Of a DNA stretch of 64,000 nucleotides, positions 34,981 through 46,184 are shown in pieces (the stretch's first letter is position 1; every line of letters begins with the position of its first letter). Origin of the DNA: Aspidapion aeneum (Eukaryota; Arthropoda; Insecta; Coleoptera; Brentidae); NCBI GenBank assembly GCA_963576565.1, contig OY755046.1, forward strand, positions 51,144,786 to 51,208,785, in the 5' to 3' direction. Made by a program: the position numbers and the translations under genes. The notes beneath the pieces are model-generated. The model saw nothing but the letters and a program-made list of their open reading frames with translations, did not search any database and had not been told where the DNA came from.

Positions 34981-35417
34981 GTCATTTCGCGCAATTTTGC
35001 CTACCCTGCTTGGATTAGCACTGCCCGCCACTGCTGAATGCTAAGCTGTTTGTATGTCGCATTGCATGTCTATGATCCCTTCTTCTCAATCATCGCCCCT
35101 AAGTTAAAAATTCTACACATCCCATTTTAAAATTCCCGAATGACACTAGACGAGCGCCGTTGACAGAAATAGGTATACATGCCTTGTATAACAAGTAGCG
35201 ACGAATGCATTTTTGTGTTATTTTGGTCTTTTTGGATGGTTTACTCTTGTTGCATGTCACGTTTGTTAGTGCTGAAATTAATGGATTTAATAGGGAAAGA
35301 TGATAAGTTTTTAGTTTTTTCCGATTCCCATAAATCATCTATTGTGAGGAGGTTTAGTTTTGAAATTAATAGAAACTACAAAATATGCTTTAATAAATTG
35401 CTAAAAACCAATTCAAC
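34981..35417. other. No gene seen
   Basis: Spacer before the family-A array. Short open frames on both strands without recognisable motifs. Confidence 0.4.
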
Positions 35418-35775
35418 TTAATTTATAACACAGTTTATGCTGTTGTCAATAAGTTCAATAATATTTTGCTTGGCAAATTTTATCATAATATACATATGGA
35501 GAAAGATGAAGGGGTTGAATTGATGTTGATACAGTTTCCAGCTTCTTGAAAGAGCTGATGGAAAATTTTTAAGATCACCGAAAAGTTGTACCGAACAAAC
35601 AGCCAATTTACATTGGCCAAGTTTAATTTCTGCAACACTCAATTCTTGTCTGATTTCTAAACCAGCTGTTAACAAGCTGTGGCTGCCAACGATGATCTTC
35701 TGACGTGCAATTGGCAAACTATACAACAGCCTCATCTACGATACTTCTGGCTTTTGATTTTTGAACTCTTATGCT
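35418..35775 (-). pseudogene. A1: decayed, headless copy of the six-cysteine family exon 2
   Basis: The minus-strand sequence aligns with A4 from the VDEAVV region to the C-terminus. There is an in-frame TAG straight after VDEAVV and a small deletion/frameshift at the second cysteine block. The LLTAGLEIRQELS and VQLFGDLKN segments remain. The middle is rearranged (around SRSWKLYQHQ) and the fifth cysteine is lost, while the end INCVIN remains. No signal-peptide exon. It is the outermost and most decayed unit of the A array, sharing the spacer with TCCAAAAATATAAAAAATAA. Confidence 0.8.
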
Positions 35776-35920
35776 CTTTGGATAATCCAAAAATATAAAA
35801 AATAAGTTTTTAAGCCGGTTGTTAATTGGAGGCCTCACACAGTATAACAATTTGATTAATTAATAAAAACTACAAATTATTGTAAGATGCACTTATATAT
35901 TACTGAAATCAACAATCAAC

Positions 35921-36405
35921 TTAATTTACTATACAATTCATGGTGTTGTCAATAAGATCAATAATATATTGTCTGGTCAATTTGACATCATAAATTACAC
36001 ATGGAGGAAGATCATTAACTGAAATCTTCATAAGGGCATCAATTAATGTTGGTGCAGCTTTCAGGGCATTTAGAAGACCGTCTGGAAGATCTTTGAGGTT
36101 TCCGAGAAGTTGTACCAAACAAAGAGGACCTGATTTACATTGGTCAAAAATAATTTCAGCAGCACTTAATTCTTGTCTAATTTCTAAACCAGCTGTTAAC
36201 AAGCTCTGGCTAGCACCGATGATTTTTGAAAGATCCTTTGATGTGCAGTTAGCAAACCCTACAACTGCCTCATCTACGATACTTCTGGCGTTTGATTTTT
36301 GAACTCTGATACAAGATACGCATTTTTTACCTGCCTCGTTTAAATGGTCTTCAATTCTGTCAAAAACTTTATTAGTTACATTTGTAGTTGCATTGAAAAT
36401 ATTTT
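35921..36405 (-). pseudogene. A2: headless copy of the six-cysteine family exon 2, open frame kept
   Basis: A minus-strand open frame from about 36405 reads NATTNVTNKV...CVSCIRVQKSNARS through GPLCLVQLLGNLKDLPD to TMNCIVN. All six family cysteines are present with family spacing. About 75 codons of exon 2 and the signal-peptide exon are missing, so a secreted product is unlikely unless another first exon is used. Very similar to A4. Probably a partial tandem duplicate rather than a working gene. Confidence 0.7.
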
Positions 36406-36580
36406 TTTAAGATTTACTCAATTGACGCAATGGCCTTTGGAAAATCCAAAAATATAAAAAATAAGTTTTTAAACCGGTTGTTAATCAGAGGCCTTACACA
36501 GAATAACAATTTTATTAATTAATAAAAACTACAAAATTATTGTAAGATGCACTTATATATTACTGAAATCAACAATCAAC

Positions 36581-36998
36581 TTAATTTACTATACAATTCA
36601 TGGTGTTGTCAATAAGATCAATAATATTTTGCCTGGTCAATTTGACATCATAAATTACACATGGAGGAAGATCATTAACTGAAATATTCATAAGGGCATC
36701 AATTAATGTTTGAGCAGCTTTCGGGGCATTTAGAAGACCGTCTGGAAGATCTTTAAGGTTTCCGAGAAGTTGTACCAAAGAAATAGGACCCGATTTACAT
36801 TGGTCAAGAATTATTTCAGCAGCACTTAATTCCTGTCTAATTTCTAAAGCAGCTGTTAATAAGCTCTGACTAGCAGCGATGATTTTTGAAATATCATTTG
36901 ACGTACAGTTAGCGAACCCTACAACAGCCTCATATACGATATCTCTGGCGTTTGATTTTTGAACTCTTATACAAGATACGCATTTTTTACCTGCCTCG
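36581..36998 (-). pseudogene. A3: headless copy of the six-cysteine family exon 2, fourth cysteine lost
   Basis: Minus-strand frame from NEAGKKCVSCIRV (about 36995) to NTMNCIVN (36581). It is open, but the fourth family cysteine is replaced (GPISLVQ in place of GPLCLVQ), which removes a likely disulfide partner. Like A2 it lacks the start of exon 2 and exon 1 and is truncated even closer to the first cysteine. The immediate upstream spacer is shared with A2. Confidence 0.7.
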
Positions 36999-37171
36999 TT
37001 TAAATTTACTTACTTGACGCAATGGTCTTTGGAAAATCCAAAAATATAAAAAATAAGTTTTTAAGTCGGTTGTTAATCGGAGGCCTTACACTGAATAACA
37101 ATTTTATTAAATAATAAAAACAACAAATTATCGTAAAATGCACTTATATATTACTGAAATTAAAAATCAAC

Positions 37172-38009
37172 TTAATTTACCATACAAGTCATGGTGTTGT
37201 CAATAAGATCAATAATATTTTGCCTGGTCAATTTGACATCATAAATTACACATGGAGGAAGATCATTAACTGCAATCTTCACAAGGGCATCAATTAATGT
37301 TGGAGCAGCTTTCAGGGCATTTAGAAGACCATCTGGAAGATCTTTAAGGTTTCCGAGAAGCTGTACCAAACAAAGAGGACCCGATTTACATTGGTCAAGA
37401 ATTATTTCAGCAGCACTTAATTCCTGTCTAATTTCTAAACCAGCTGTTAACAAGCTCTGGCTAGCAGCAATGATTTTTGGAATATCCTTTGACGTGCAGT
37501 TAGCGAACCCGACAACAGCCTCATCTACGATATCTCTGGCGTTTGATTTTTGAACTCTTATACAAGATACGCATTTTTTACCTGCCTCGTTTAAATGGTC
37601 TTCAATTTCGTCCAAGACTTTATCAGTGACATTTGTAATTTCGCTGTAAATTTTGTTTGCAAGTTTGACTCCAGTATCTTCTAATTTTTTAATTGCCGAC
37701 TCTGGATCTTTTGCGAATTGTTTACCAAAACTTTGGGAAGCGTCAACAGTTATATTGAGACCTTTTACTAAAACTTTTAAAGCAACTTTTACGATCCCAA
37801 CCAGATCGATAGCTTCAATATTGTCATTCTCCGCTCTGAGTTGTGGAGAAGGGTTGGCTGTAATGACCTAAAAATATATTTTTGGTTTAAGTTTTTAGTT
37901 TAAGTGCCTACAGTTTCTTTTGAGTTTAATAAATTGAGCAGCCGCTCAATTAAATGGGTTTACTTACCTCAAAAGCCAAGAATACAACGAAGAGACTAAG
38001 AACCTTCAT
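37172..38009 (-). CDS. A4: secreted six-cysteine protein, complete two-exon gene
   Basis: Exon 1 (38009-37968) codes MKVLSLFVVFLAFE, a signal-peptide core, and ends at a GTAAGT donor. After a 100-bp intron, exon 2 (37867-37172) starts in phase 0 with VITANPSPQLRAEN, giving about 245 residues. Cleavage after ITA is likely. The mature chain is predicted mainly helical and has six family cysteines (first at the end of CVSC) spaced 21, 35, 5, 39 and 21 residues, with an extra Cys three before the first. Asn sequons include NITV, NVTD and NCTS. The family is not recognised with certainty; small insect secreted cysteine families such as TsetseEP/DUF725 are candidates only. A TATA box lies upstream. 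Headless copies A3-A1 follow downstream. Confidence 0.85.
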
Positions 38010-38091
38010 TTTAATATTGGATAATATAAGATTGGAAATTTAATATTGTCTCAAATTAATCAGACTAGCATGCAATTAGTTCATTATTGAT

Positions 38092-38101
38092 CTTTTATAT
38101 G
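38092..38101 (-). promoter_or_regulatory. TATA box of A4
   Basis: The minus strand reads CATATAAAAG about 85 bp upstream of the A4 ATG, leaving room for a start site about 30 bp downstream and a short leader. Confidence 0.65.
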
Positions 38102-38419
38102 ATCCTTGATTTTAAAGTAGTTATATTTTTATAGTTATTTTTTTCAAGATATGACAAAGTGTTTCAATTTATAACGACGTATTATTTTTTATTAAAAAAC
38201 AATAGAAACTAACTTTTTGTTAATTTAGACTAATACGATTAGGGTTAAAAAATGTCTAAATGATACAGAGGGAAACCGATAGCATGTTATGAATTCATTT
38301 CAACAGATTTTAATCTGACTCTTTTTAATAAGTAAGAAAAGGGCATTCAGGTGTTAAGTCATTTAGGCGCTTAGATATTTAAAATTTAATAATAATTAAA
38401 TAAGTATGATCTATCTATT

Positions 38420-38640
38420 TAGCCTTCTTTGATCTTTGGACATTGTCCTCCCCCAATATATTCCACTCTTCTCTGTCTGTCGCCCTGTTCATTCATCTAG
38501 TCCTCGCATGTTTCTTCAAATCGTCCGCTCATCTCATTTGAGGTCTTCCCCTACTTCTTTTATTTTCTTAAGGTCTCCAGTCTACAATACATTTGTTCCA
38601 TCGATCGTCTTTCTGTCTGATATTATGACCGGCATAATAA
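38420..38640 (-). pseudogene. LINE ORF2 C-terminal tail fragment
   Basis: Minus-strand frames read a DRSMEQ segment, GKTSNEMSGRFEET and NRATDREEWNILGEDNVQ. The D-R-x2-W-x-x-LGE-x-x-VQ end is typical of the last residues of an insect LINE ORF2. The plus strand ends with an A/T-rich AATAAATAAACTTGAACTTG tail near 38676-38695. Dead fragment between genes A4 and C. Confidence 0.6.
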
Positions 38641-38699
38641 GTATTATACTATCTGTAATATAAAGTTTGTGAAATAAATAAACTTGAACTTGAAAGGTA

Positions 38700-39071
38700 A
38701 AATTTAAAACTTAAATTTTTACTGACCATTTTGGCAAATATGATATAACAACTCTAATTTTAATGTCATGGTCAGTTAACCTTGCAGTTTTCTTTATAGG
38801 ATTTTTGAGCTTCTGATATTTTATAAGTTCTTTATCTAAAAAAAGTTGAACGTGTTATTTTTGCACGAATACACTTCTCAAGGTGGAAAGTGAAAACTTT
38901 TCTTATGGAAGCCTAAAATTAAAATACTTTCTATTTATTAAAAAATTTTTGACGTATTGTATTGAGTTATTACTGATTAAAAAGTGCGTATTTATGATTA
39001 GTTCTAAAAAAAATTAAATGCTTGTAGATCGTAAGATGTATTTTAAGTGATTATTTTTTTTCATAAATAAT
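38700..39071. other. No gene seen
   Basis: Intergenic region between the divergent genes A4 (minus) and C (plus). It holds the upstream region of C. Confidence 0.4.
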
Positions 39072-39080
39072 TATAAAAAG
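39072..39080 (+). promoter_or_regulatory. TATA box of C
   Basis: TATAAAAAG about 95 bp upstream of the ATG at 39170. Confidence 0.65.
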
Positions 39081-39169
39081 GAGACATAATTCACAGATAT
39101 TACATTTGTTCTTTAAATTTTTGTGATATTTTAATAAATCATATCAAAATTTTCGTAGTATTATCAAAA

Positions 39170-42100
39170 ATGCATTTTTTGCTTAGTGTTTTGTTTGGAA
39201 TTTTATTTTCTCAGGTAAAGCCTAAATATTTATTATCAAATCTTTTGAACATCTATTTTAAAATATAATTTTTTCATTGAAAAATAAGATATAATGTTAT
39301 TTAGGTCAACATAAAAACACTTAGTTATTGTTTTAATAAAAAACGTAATTTGTGGTTTTTTTAAAATAAACACTTGATGAAAAATAACTGGGCCTTATCA
39401 GTTCGTCACGTCGGCGTCGTGCAGATATTTTTTAATAAAATTTCCGTAAAAATATAAGCTTCAAAAGTAATTATTACGAGATCTGCATAATAAATACACA
39501 AACTAATGCATTAGAAGTAAGGTCACTATATCACGAAGTTCCTAACTTCGTGATAGAGTGACCTTAATTAGAAGTGGTAGAAGTACGAAGGGAATGTGTT
39601 GGGCCTGGTAAGTAGTAGGGGGGCTAACTTATTTGCCTCTTATGGCGTTCTGCCTTGTTGAAAAACTGATGATGATCATTAAACCACACCAAACCAAACC
39701 TTTTTCTTGGGTTTTGGACCTCTTTGTACTTACGTTTTTTCCTAGCTGACTCCAAGGTTTTCCTTTATCCATGAAGGAGGCATTGGCAGACCCAGAATGA
39801 AACCAAATATAGAACGTAAAATATGCCGCGACTAAAGCTCAAACTGAAGAGATAAAATGGATAAAATGATTGAAGTCTGCAGTCGTTTGTTTTATCTTCC
39901 AATTACACGAACAATCTAAGAAACACCCGCACCACGAGTTGCCGGCTACTTTTATTACCACGGTCTGCAGTCTGACATAGCCCAGTCTAGAGACCCTGTA
40001 TGTATGACATATTTTTAAAATATGTCATACATACAGGATCTCTAGCCCAGTCATATTAGGAATTCACTTGGAAAAAAATAGGCGCAAGATGGGTTTTTGT
40101 ATAGGTATTCCTTAGCATCTGGGACACATCCCCACACATTCTCCGCCAAAATCCTTCTTGAGCTTTGCTAGACGTAAGGCCCAAATGTTCTAAAAATCAG
40201 TTTTTTGTGATTTTCTCAAAAACAAATAACTGTTTCAAAAAAAGTCAAGAGTGAAAAAATACACAAAGTCATTCGGTCTATACTATAAAATTAAGAAAAA
40301 ATCCACCGGCGTATACAAGGGGGGTACTGGGGGTAATTCCCCCCCCCCCAGGATTGGTAAAACGTAAGGATTTTTCCACAAAAATTCAAAGTTTTTGGCT
40401 GCGGCGCATTAAACTTTCTTTATTATTGACGAACTCGGACCACCCTTAGTGATATTTGTTTAAAATTAACTAAATGGCTTAAATTTGTAGAGTAACACAG
40501 ATAATATGTGCTTTTTTTTAGCAACTATGTGTTGTTTGACTAAATTACCGCTCCCAAGATCAGGCCCTGGATACGCCACTGAAAAAATCTAACCTAATAT
40601 TTCAAAATATATATAAAAAAAGATTTTTTGTTATAAAATTTTTTGCCCATTCTGTAGGCAACTTGTTTTAAAATGTTAATACTTTATAATATTAAGCTTA
40701 ATCCCCGCTTGAGTCGAACACCATTTACTAAAATTAGGTTTTTGTTTTTTTCAAAGGTAAACAACTTTAAGTAAAGGTTAGGAAAATAGTTAATACCAGC
40801 CAAATCACCATTGGGATTTTTAAAATTAAATTTTTATACAATTAGGAACTGTACGGCACAAAAAAGCGTAATATTAAAAATATGTAATTTCTGGTGAGAA
40901 ACAGTATTAAAATACGCGCAAATGCGCACACTTTTATTTTATTTGAAATTCCAGCTTAATAGATATTAAAGCAATGTTTATAAAATTTTAGAAAAAAAGT
41001 GTTTGACTAAATTAAAATGTGACAAATGGGTTTAGACAAAATAAATGGAACATAAGGGCTATGATGTCTATCATAAGGATGGTTTATTAAGGGTTGAAAA
41101 TTATATACAGAGGTATAGTTTTTGCAAAGTCACTTGAATAACGGGGGTTCTATCGATTTCATGAAATTTTGCTTCATTCTGCCCTTCAAAAGTTATCAAA
41201 ATTTATATAAAATCTCTACCGACATAGAAGAGGCGCGGCTCTTTGCGGTGCGACCACAAAGTATTTATTTTCCGACCGACCGAGCCCAGGTGGATGAACG
41301 GCACCTGATTGGCAGATATTTTTGAGATGCGCTTTTAATTGCTTTCGGGTGTGCTTTTCGGGACCCCTTTAGTCGGCAGTATGCAGAGTTAGAATATAAA
41401 TCAGTGTCGTTCCTGTAGGTGTAGGAATATAAAATTTTATTATCTATTTTTAGTTCTTTAGTTTACGCCATAATTAAATGAAATAATTTTCAAGAATATA
41501 TCTACCGCCGCCCATGTCACTTTCTATAAAGGATATGCCGATGGTCGGCTTTTATCTTTGATCAAATGACTTTGCAAAAACTATACTTACATATCGTTTT
41601 AACAAATACCCGTATTAATATGCAATTTTCAGTTTTTTATGTCAAAACTTTTCGCCAAGGCTTCCAAAAACCAGGCTATTTTTTGATATCTTATAAACTA
41701 AAGCTTTTACTATTATATACATTTGGGGAAAAATCATGATACATCGACTATTCGGTTCAACTACAGGGTAGGAAAAAATACTATTAAAAAAAACATTTTT
41801 TAAAAATATATTTTTTAAAATGTTAGGTTAAGTTTTTTTCTTAATTTTACATTATGATGAATGATTTTGCATATTTTTTTTCTATTTACTTTTTTTAAAA
41901 AAATTATTAGTTTTCGAGAAAATAGCAAAATACTGATTTTTTGGGGTCCTATATCTAGCGAAGCTCAAGGATGTGTCCCAAATGCTAAGGAATAATTGTA
42001 CAAAAATCCAGCTTGCATATATTTCTAAGTTTCAGGATTTTTTCACCTAAATAACTGGGCTAGACAGGAATTTTCACGACATGGGGCCTCGATGCCTTGA

Positions 42101-45100
42101 GTCCTCTTAAATGGTCCCAGTCCTCCCAATTAGTTTGTGGCCTATACTGCCATGCTAAGCACAAAGATGGTAACTGAAAATTTTACGGAAAATAAGATTT
42201 TTGCATTTTTATATGGTAATTTTATAGTGGTATCTTAGTTTTCCAAACGAAATGCTATGCCGTTTGGCGGTAAGTCTACAAATACTAAAGTACTTTGGCG
42301 GTAACTCTTGCACTTGCCGCTGAAATACCTTAGTATTATGCACTTACCGCTAATAAACCTTAACAAACGCCGATTCCGGGCGTAGAAAGCGCTAAAAATT
42401 TAGTATAACAAAAATAAACAGCATATTAATACAGGCATCTGAAATTAAAGTAAATTATTTTGAACCAGGACATACGTTTATGTCAGCGGTTTAGAAAAGG
42501 TTTACTTACGCGATATTGTACAAATATATGCCAAACGGGGTGATTTTTTTAAAAGTTACCGAACCGATTTTGAAAAAGCCGCACAGCCGTTGGATTTTAT
42601 TTAAAATAAATCTAATACAAAAGTTAATGTAGGTAAACTCAAAGTATATTGATATCGCACTGTATATAAGATATAAGCACATACAACTTCATATCAAGTG
42701 GTACAATATATTAATATTTAAATATAAAACAAAAAACTATACAAAAAACATTATTTAACCAAGTTATTATTAGCTCACACAAATACTATACTATAGTAGT
42801 GTGAGCTATGGTGATCCTAATTTTTTCGAGAAAAAAAAAGTTGCTCCGATTTCAAAAATTTTTATATATTTTTAATTGCAATCTCCATATACTCAACGTA
42901 CTATGCATCGACCATATCTTGACTGAAATGAATAGGAACTTAGTAGGGACCTATTGCAATAGTGCCAGGCACAAATTGTGCCGAGCACTATATTGACAGT
43001 TTCGCATTACAAACTGACAGTTGATCTTTCAAAATTGACACACCAAAGTCGAATTTATAAATCCCGTCGTTTATTTTCCATTAATAGTGGCGTCACTATT
43101 AAATCCGGCTCGTATAATACACAAAGGCCTAATTTTGAAAGGACTCAGCTGTTCTCATAATGAGAAACTGTCAATTTAGTGCCCGGCACAATTTGTGCCT
43201 GGCACTATTGCAATAGGTTCCTATTGCAATAAATCCAGCCTGTAATTGTGCCAGGCAGTATTCTGACAGTTTCTCATTGAAAACTAACAGTTGACCTTTT
43301 AAAATTGACATGTCAAAGTCGAATTTAAAACTAAGTCGTTAATAAAGGAAGGCAGTATTTATTCCGGTTCATATAGTAAACAAAGGCCGTATATTGAAAG
43401 ATCACAGCTGATCTTACAATGCGAAGGTGTCAAAATACTGCGTGGCACTATTGCAGCCTGGTCCCTAATAAGTGCTCATGTATGGGTCCTGTAATTATTA
43501 TTAGAACATTTATTTTAGAAAATTTTAAAGGAAACCACATTAATTTATTTTTTCGAAATATTTATTGTTGAATCATCCCATCGCATCGGTTCATTAATAT
43601 CCATTATTGATTTATTAGTTACTTTTTTTATTTATAAATAAAATGTTTTATTTAGTTTAATAGCTCAATCGACTTCACTCTGTGTAGTCTTCGAACTTTG
43701 CTACAGTTTTGATTATGTCGTGAATTGAACTTTCTTTCTGCATAACTCAAGTTTTTTTCTTTTATCTTAACATGTGCTTCCCATCGCAATTTGACATAAA
43801 GTACCATAGAGATATTTGATCAATTTGAAAATAGTATGGAAGATTCATATTCCTGATTTTATCAAATGCTTGTGCCCCCGCTCTTTCTCTCTCTGTATCT
43901 CTCTTAAACTGTACCTTTGCTCAAGTAGATTGATATCCTGGCAGGCAATGGTAGAGTAGTCGGTGCTCGTAGTAAGATTTCAGCTCAGTCTTAGCATCCA
44001 AGTTCGTGTATTTATTTAACAGACTTTATAAGTCAAAAGCTTATTCCGCTAAGGTATTGGCCCTAATAACGAATCCTGTTCGAAAAGTTAGTTCACCACT
44101 CGTGGTTCACTGACACTGTTTTGGAGTTGTCAAAAAATTGCCTCACTGCAGTTTCAAATAAAAACGAAAGCGCACTAGTGCAACACAAGCTCGGAGAGCC
44201 CGTTGCGAAAAATCTACACCAAGTGCAACACTGGGCTTCTCAGTTGGTCAAAAGGATACAAAAAATTTCACTAGTTTTGCCTAAAAAACACGAAAATTGC
44301 ACAAATAGCGCTCCAGTGTTGCACTGTTTTCCCAAAGGAATTCGTCATAAGTAAAACAAGTTTGGTTATTTATTATTGCTAACCCAGTAACCTGAATTGA
44401 ACAAAACTTTTTATAATAGAGCAAAAATTTATTAAAGTCTATGAATAAGAAAGTAACATAGGAAAAGGCGTAAAACAAAGACTTATTAAAACTGAAAATG
44501 TTTGTCTGGCCTCGGTTTAAATAATATATTTTCTAGGGACCATCGCATTGACTTTTAAAATTTTCTTTCTTTGCATGAATGAATGAAGCGAGCAAAAATA
44601 TCCTCTCCTTTGTTAAGATGCGGCCACCTTGTGACCCAATCAGGCAGGCAACGCCGCTGTTTCAACCAACCAAACTTTTCAACTATTAAAAAACAACACC
44701 CAGTACTTCCCTAAATAGTTCGCTTTCAAAAATTTATTTAAAACAATTGAGGTTCTCGAATGTTTGGAAGAATATTTGAAAGATAATAAAATTGATTTGT
44801 GGAATTTAGGTTTCCTCGTCGGTACAACCAAAGGACTAAAAATTATAATGAAATTAGGTTAAAGTGTCAAGGCAGAAAGGAAAATCGTCTTGTTACATCA
44901 TGCAGTGCAGTTTAGTTTAAATGCAAGGGTTTTCTTACACTGATCAGTTCTATGCTACCCTTAGCGCTGTACCAGGGTGTGAACAACAGTTAACCCGAAA
45001 ATCGGACGAAAATACTGTAATAAAAAGTAGATCTAACATCTAAATTATTTTTCTTCCTTACAAATATTTTTGTACAAACAAAATCTAGCCTTATCTTTTG

Positions 45101-46184
45101 CATTAACGTTTTTCAAAATCATTTTAATTTATTTTAAGATTTTTTTGCAGTTGTTGTTTCTTACTTTATTTACTCACAAAACACAAAAAGACACAATCAC
45201 TTTAATCACAACAATCTGCTCATTTATAGGTATTGTCAGTTGCTATAGCTTTGCCAGACGGGTCACATTATGTGACCAGCATCTCATTCGGTGCAACGAA
45301 ATTTTACGAAAGAAGGTATTCTTTAGGATAAGAAACGGAAAAAAAAGTCGGTGCGATGGGCCCTAAATAATCAAGAGGCAAAAAATAATTAATTTTTTTT
45401 CAAACTCAGATTACTTGTTTACCAATAATAAATCCTCCAGTCTAAGTAAAATATTTGGACGCGACACTTAAACTGCGATTTTGTTTATTAAAAACATTTT
45501 TAGGTTCTCAGTTATGCTCCTGTACAGCAAGGCAACCTTGAAAATTCAGGAAAAGAAATAATAGATAAAGCTTTAACCACCACCCTTGGTGGTCTTAATT
45601 ATATCATCGACTATATTCAAGAATTCGATGAAAAGTATGCAAGGCGCCCAGCAGAAGTAAATGAAGAAGAAGTTGAAGAACTTTTGCAAAGAGGAAATCA
45701 AATTTTTGACGTCACTGTTAATGCTCTTAATAACTTGTTTAAGTCTGTTGAAAATACTGTAGGAAAAAATGGTAAAAAAATTATAACTTGCCTCAGGAAT
45801 GAGGAAGACAAAGCAAGACAAGCTATGCAACTAATTTTAACTGATTATGCGCATTGCATTAACGTTCATATTCCACAAATAATTGTATCATATCAAGACG
45901 CTTTAAGAGCTCTAATAAAAATCAGAGACATTCTTTCCTCAGCTCAAGTAAAGTTAAACAAATGCATTTTAGCAGATCTTTGCCTAATTGAATTTTACAA
46001 AGATATTAGTAGCCTTCCAGAAAGTTTTAAGACTCTTATTGATGCCGCCCCTCCAGTGATGAATATCTTAAAAGAAGTGTTTGTTGAAGACACCCCAAAG
46101 TGTATAAAAAGTAATGCAGTAAATATAACGGAAATTATTCTAGGAGTAGTTGGAAACGTCGCTGTATGTATTGTTAAGTCTTAA
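39170..46184 (+). CDS. C: secreted six-cysteine protein, complete two-exon gene with 6.3-kb intron
   Basis: Exon 1 (39170-39214) codes MHFLLSVLFGILFSQ, a signal peptide ending at a GTAAAG donor. The intron runs 39215-45503. Exon 2 (45504-46184) follows TTTTTAG and starts in phase 0 with VLSYAPVQQGNLEN, for about 241 residues in all. The six cysteines (from IITC to AVCIVKS) are spaced 21, 35, 5, 39 and 21, identical to A4. Exon 1 was assigned because its length, phase and signal-peptide character match A4 and B4; transcript evidence would be needed to exclude another first exon. The intron is filled with mobile elements (see 39.5-43.5 kb). AATAAA follows the stop at 46203. Confidence 0.8.
39510..39575. 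repeat. Micro-hairpin flanked by 9-bp direct repeats
   Basis: 22-nt arms (39519-39540 and 39544-39565) with one mismatch and a 3-nt loop are flanked by ATTAGAAGT at 39510-39518 and 39567-39575. The stem core is TCACGAAGTT. Lies in the intron of gene C. Confidence 0.8.
39978..40052. repeat. Micro-hairpin inserted in a terminal repeat, with 8-10 bp direct repeats
   Basis: A palindrome of about 57 bp (39988-40044; stem with GACCCTGTATGTATGACATA) has one mismatch and almost no loop. It is flanked by TAGCCCAGTC at 39978-39987 and 40043-40052. The right copy continues into the terminal repeat of the host element, so the left copy is the displaced end of that repeat. Confidence 0.8.
40304..40581. 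mobile_element. hAT-type MITE with 8-bp target duplication
   Basis: Ends are CACCGGCGTATAC and the inverse of CAGTGGCGTATCC. The 8-bp direct repeat AAAAAATC lies at 40296-40303 and 40582-40589. G- and C-runs sit just inside the left end. An 8-bp duplication is the hAT hallmark. Confidence 0.85.
41116..41583. mobile_element. MITE, AGTTTTTGCAAAG family, copy 2
   Basis: TAGTTTTTGCAAAGTCA and its inverse form the ends, flanked by TA at 41114-41115 and 41584-41585. The interior is inverted relative to the copies at 5302 and 61312. Confidence 0.9.
42063..42770. other. Intron of C, no further feature seen
   Basis: AT-rich intronic sequence between transposon copies. Confidence 0.4.
42771..42870 (+). 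mobile_element. CTGT-microsatellite element, copy 4 (5' end only)
   Basis: It starts TTAGCTCACAC with the hairpin and continues through GTTGCTCCGATTTC, then stops before the microsatellite. A truncated copy in the intron of C. Confidence 0.85.
42941..43224. mobile_element. MITE, GTGCC family, copy 3
   Basis: Ends are TAGTAGGGACCTATTGCAAT and the inverse. Subterminal repeats are GTGCCAGGCACAAATTGTGC. It directly adjoins copy 4. Confidence 0.85.
43225..43472. mobile_element. MITE, GTGCC family, copy 4
   Basis: Begins at the palindromic junction ATTGCAATAGGTTCCTATTG and ends near GCCTGGTCCCTAATAAG. The interior resembles copy 1 (shared TTTATTCCGGTTCATATAGT). Confidence 0.8.
43473..45503. other. 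Intron of C, 3' part, no further feature seen
   Basis: No recognised coding region. The intron ends with a T-rich tract and TTTTTAG at 45503. Confidence 0.5.

Larger units (their letters stand above)
39978..42062. mobile_element. 2.1-kb terminal-inverted-repeat element carrying three nested insertions
   Basis: Ends are TAGCCCAGTC (39978) and the inverse AACTGGGCTA (to 42062), flanked by GACA at 39974-39977 and 42063-42066. Longer imperfect inverted arms (40053-40260 against 41880-42060) share ATTCCTTAGCAT and GGGACACATCC. No transposase frame is recognised. Nested within it are a micro-hairpin inside the left terminal repeat, a hAT MITE and a TA-site MITE. Confidence 0.8.
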
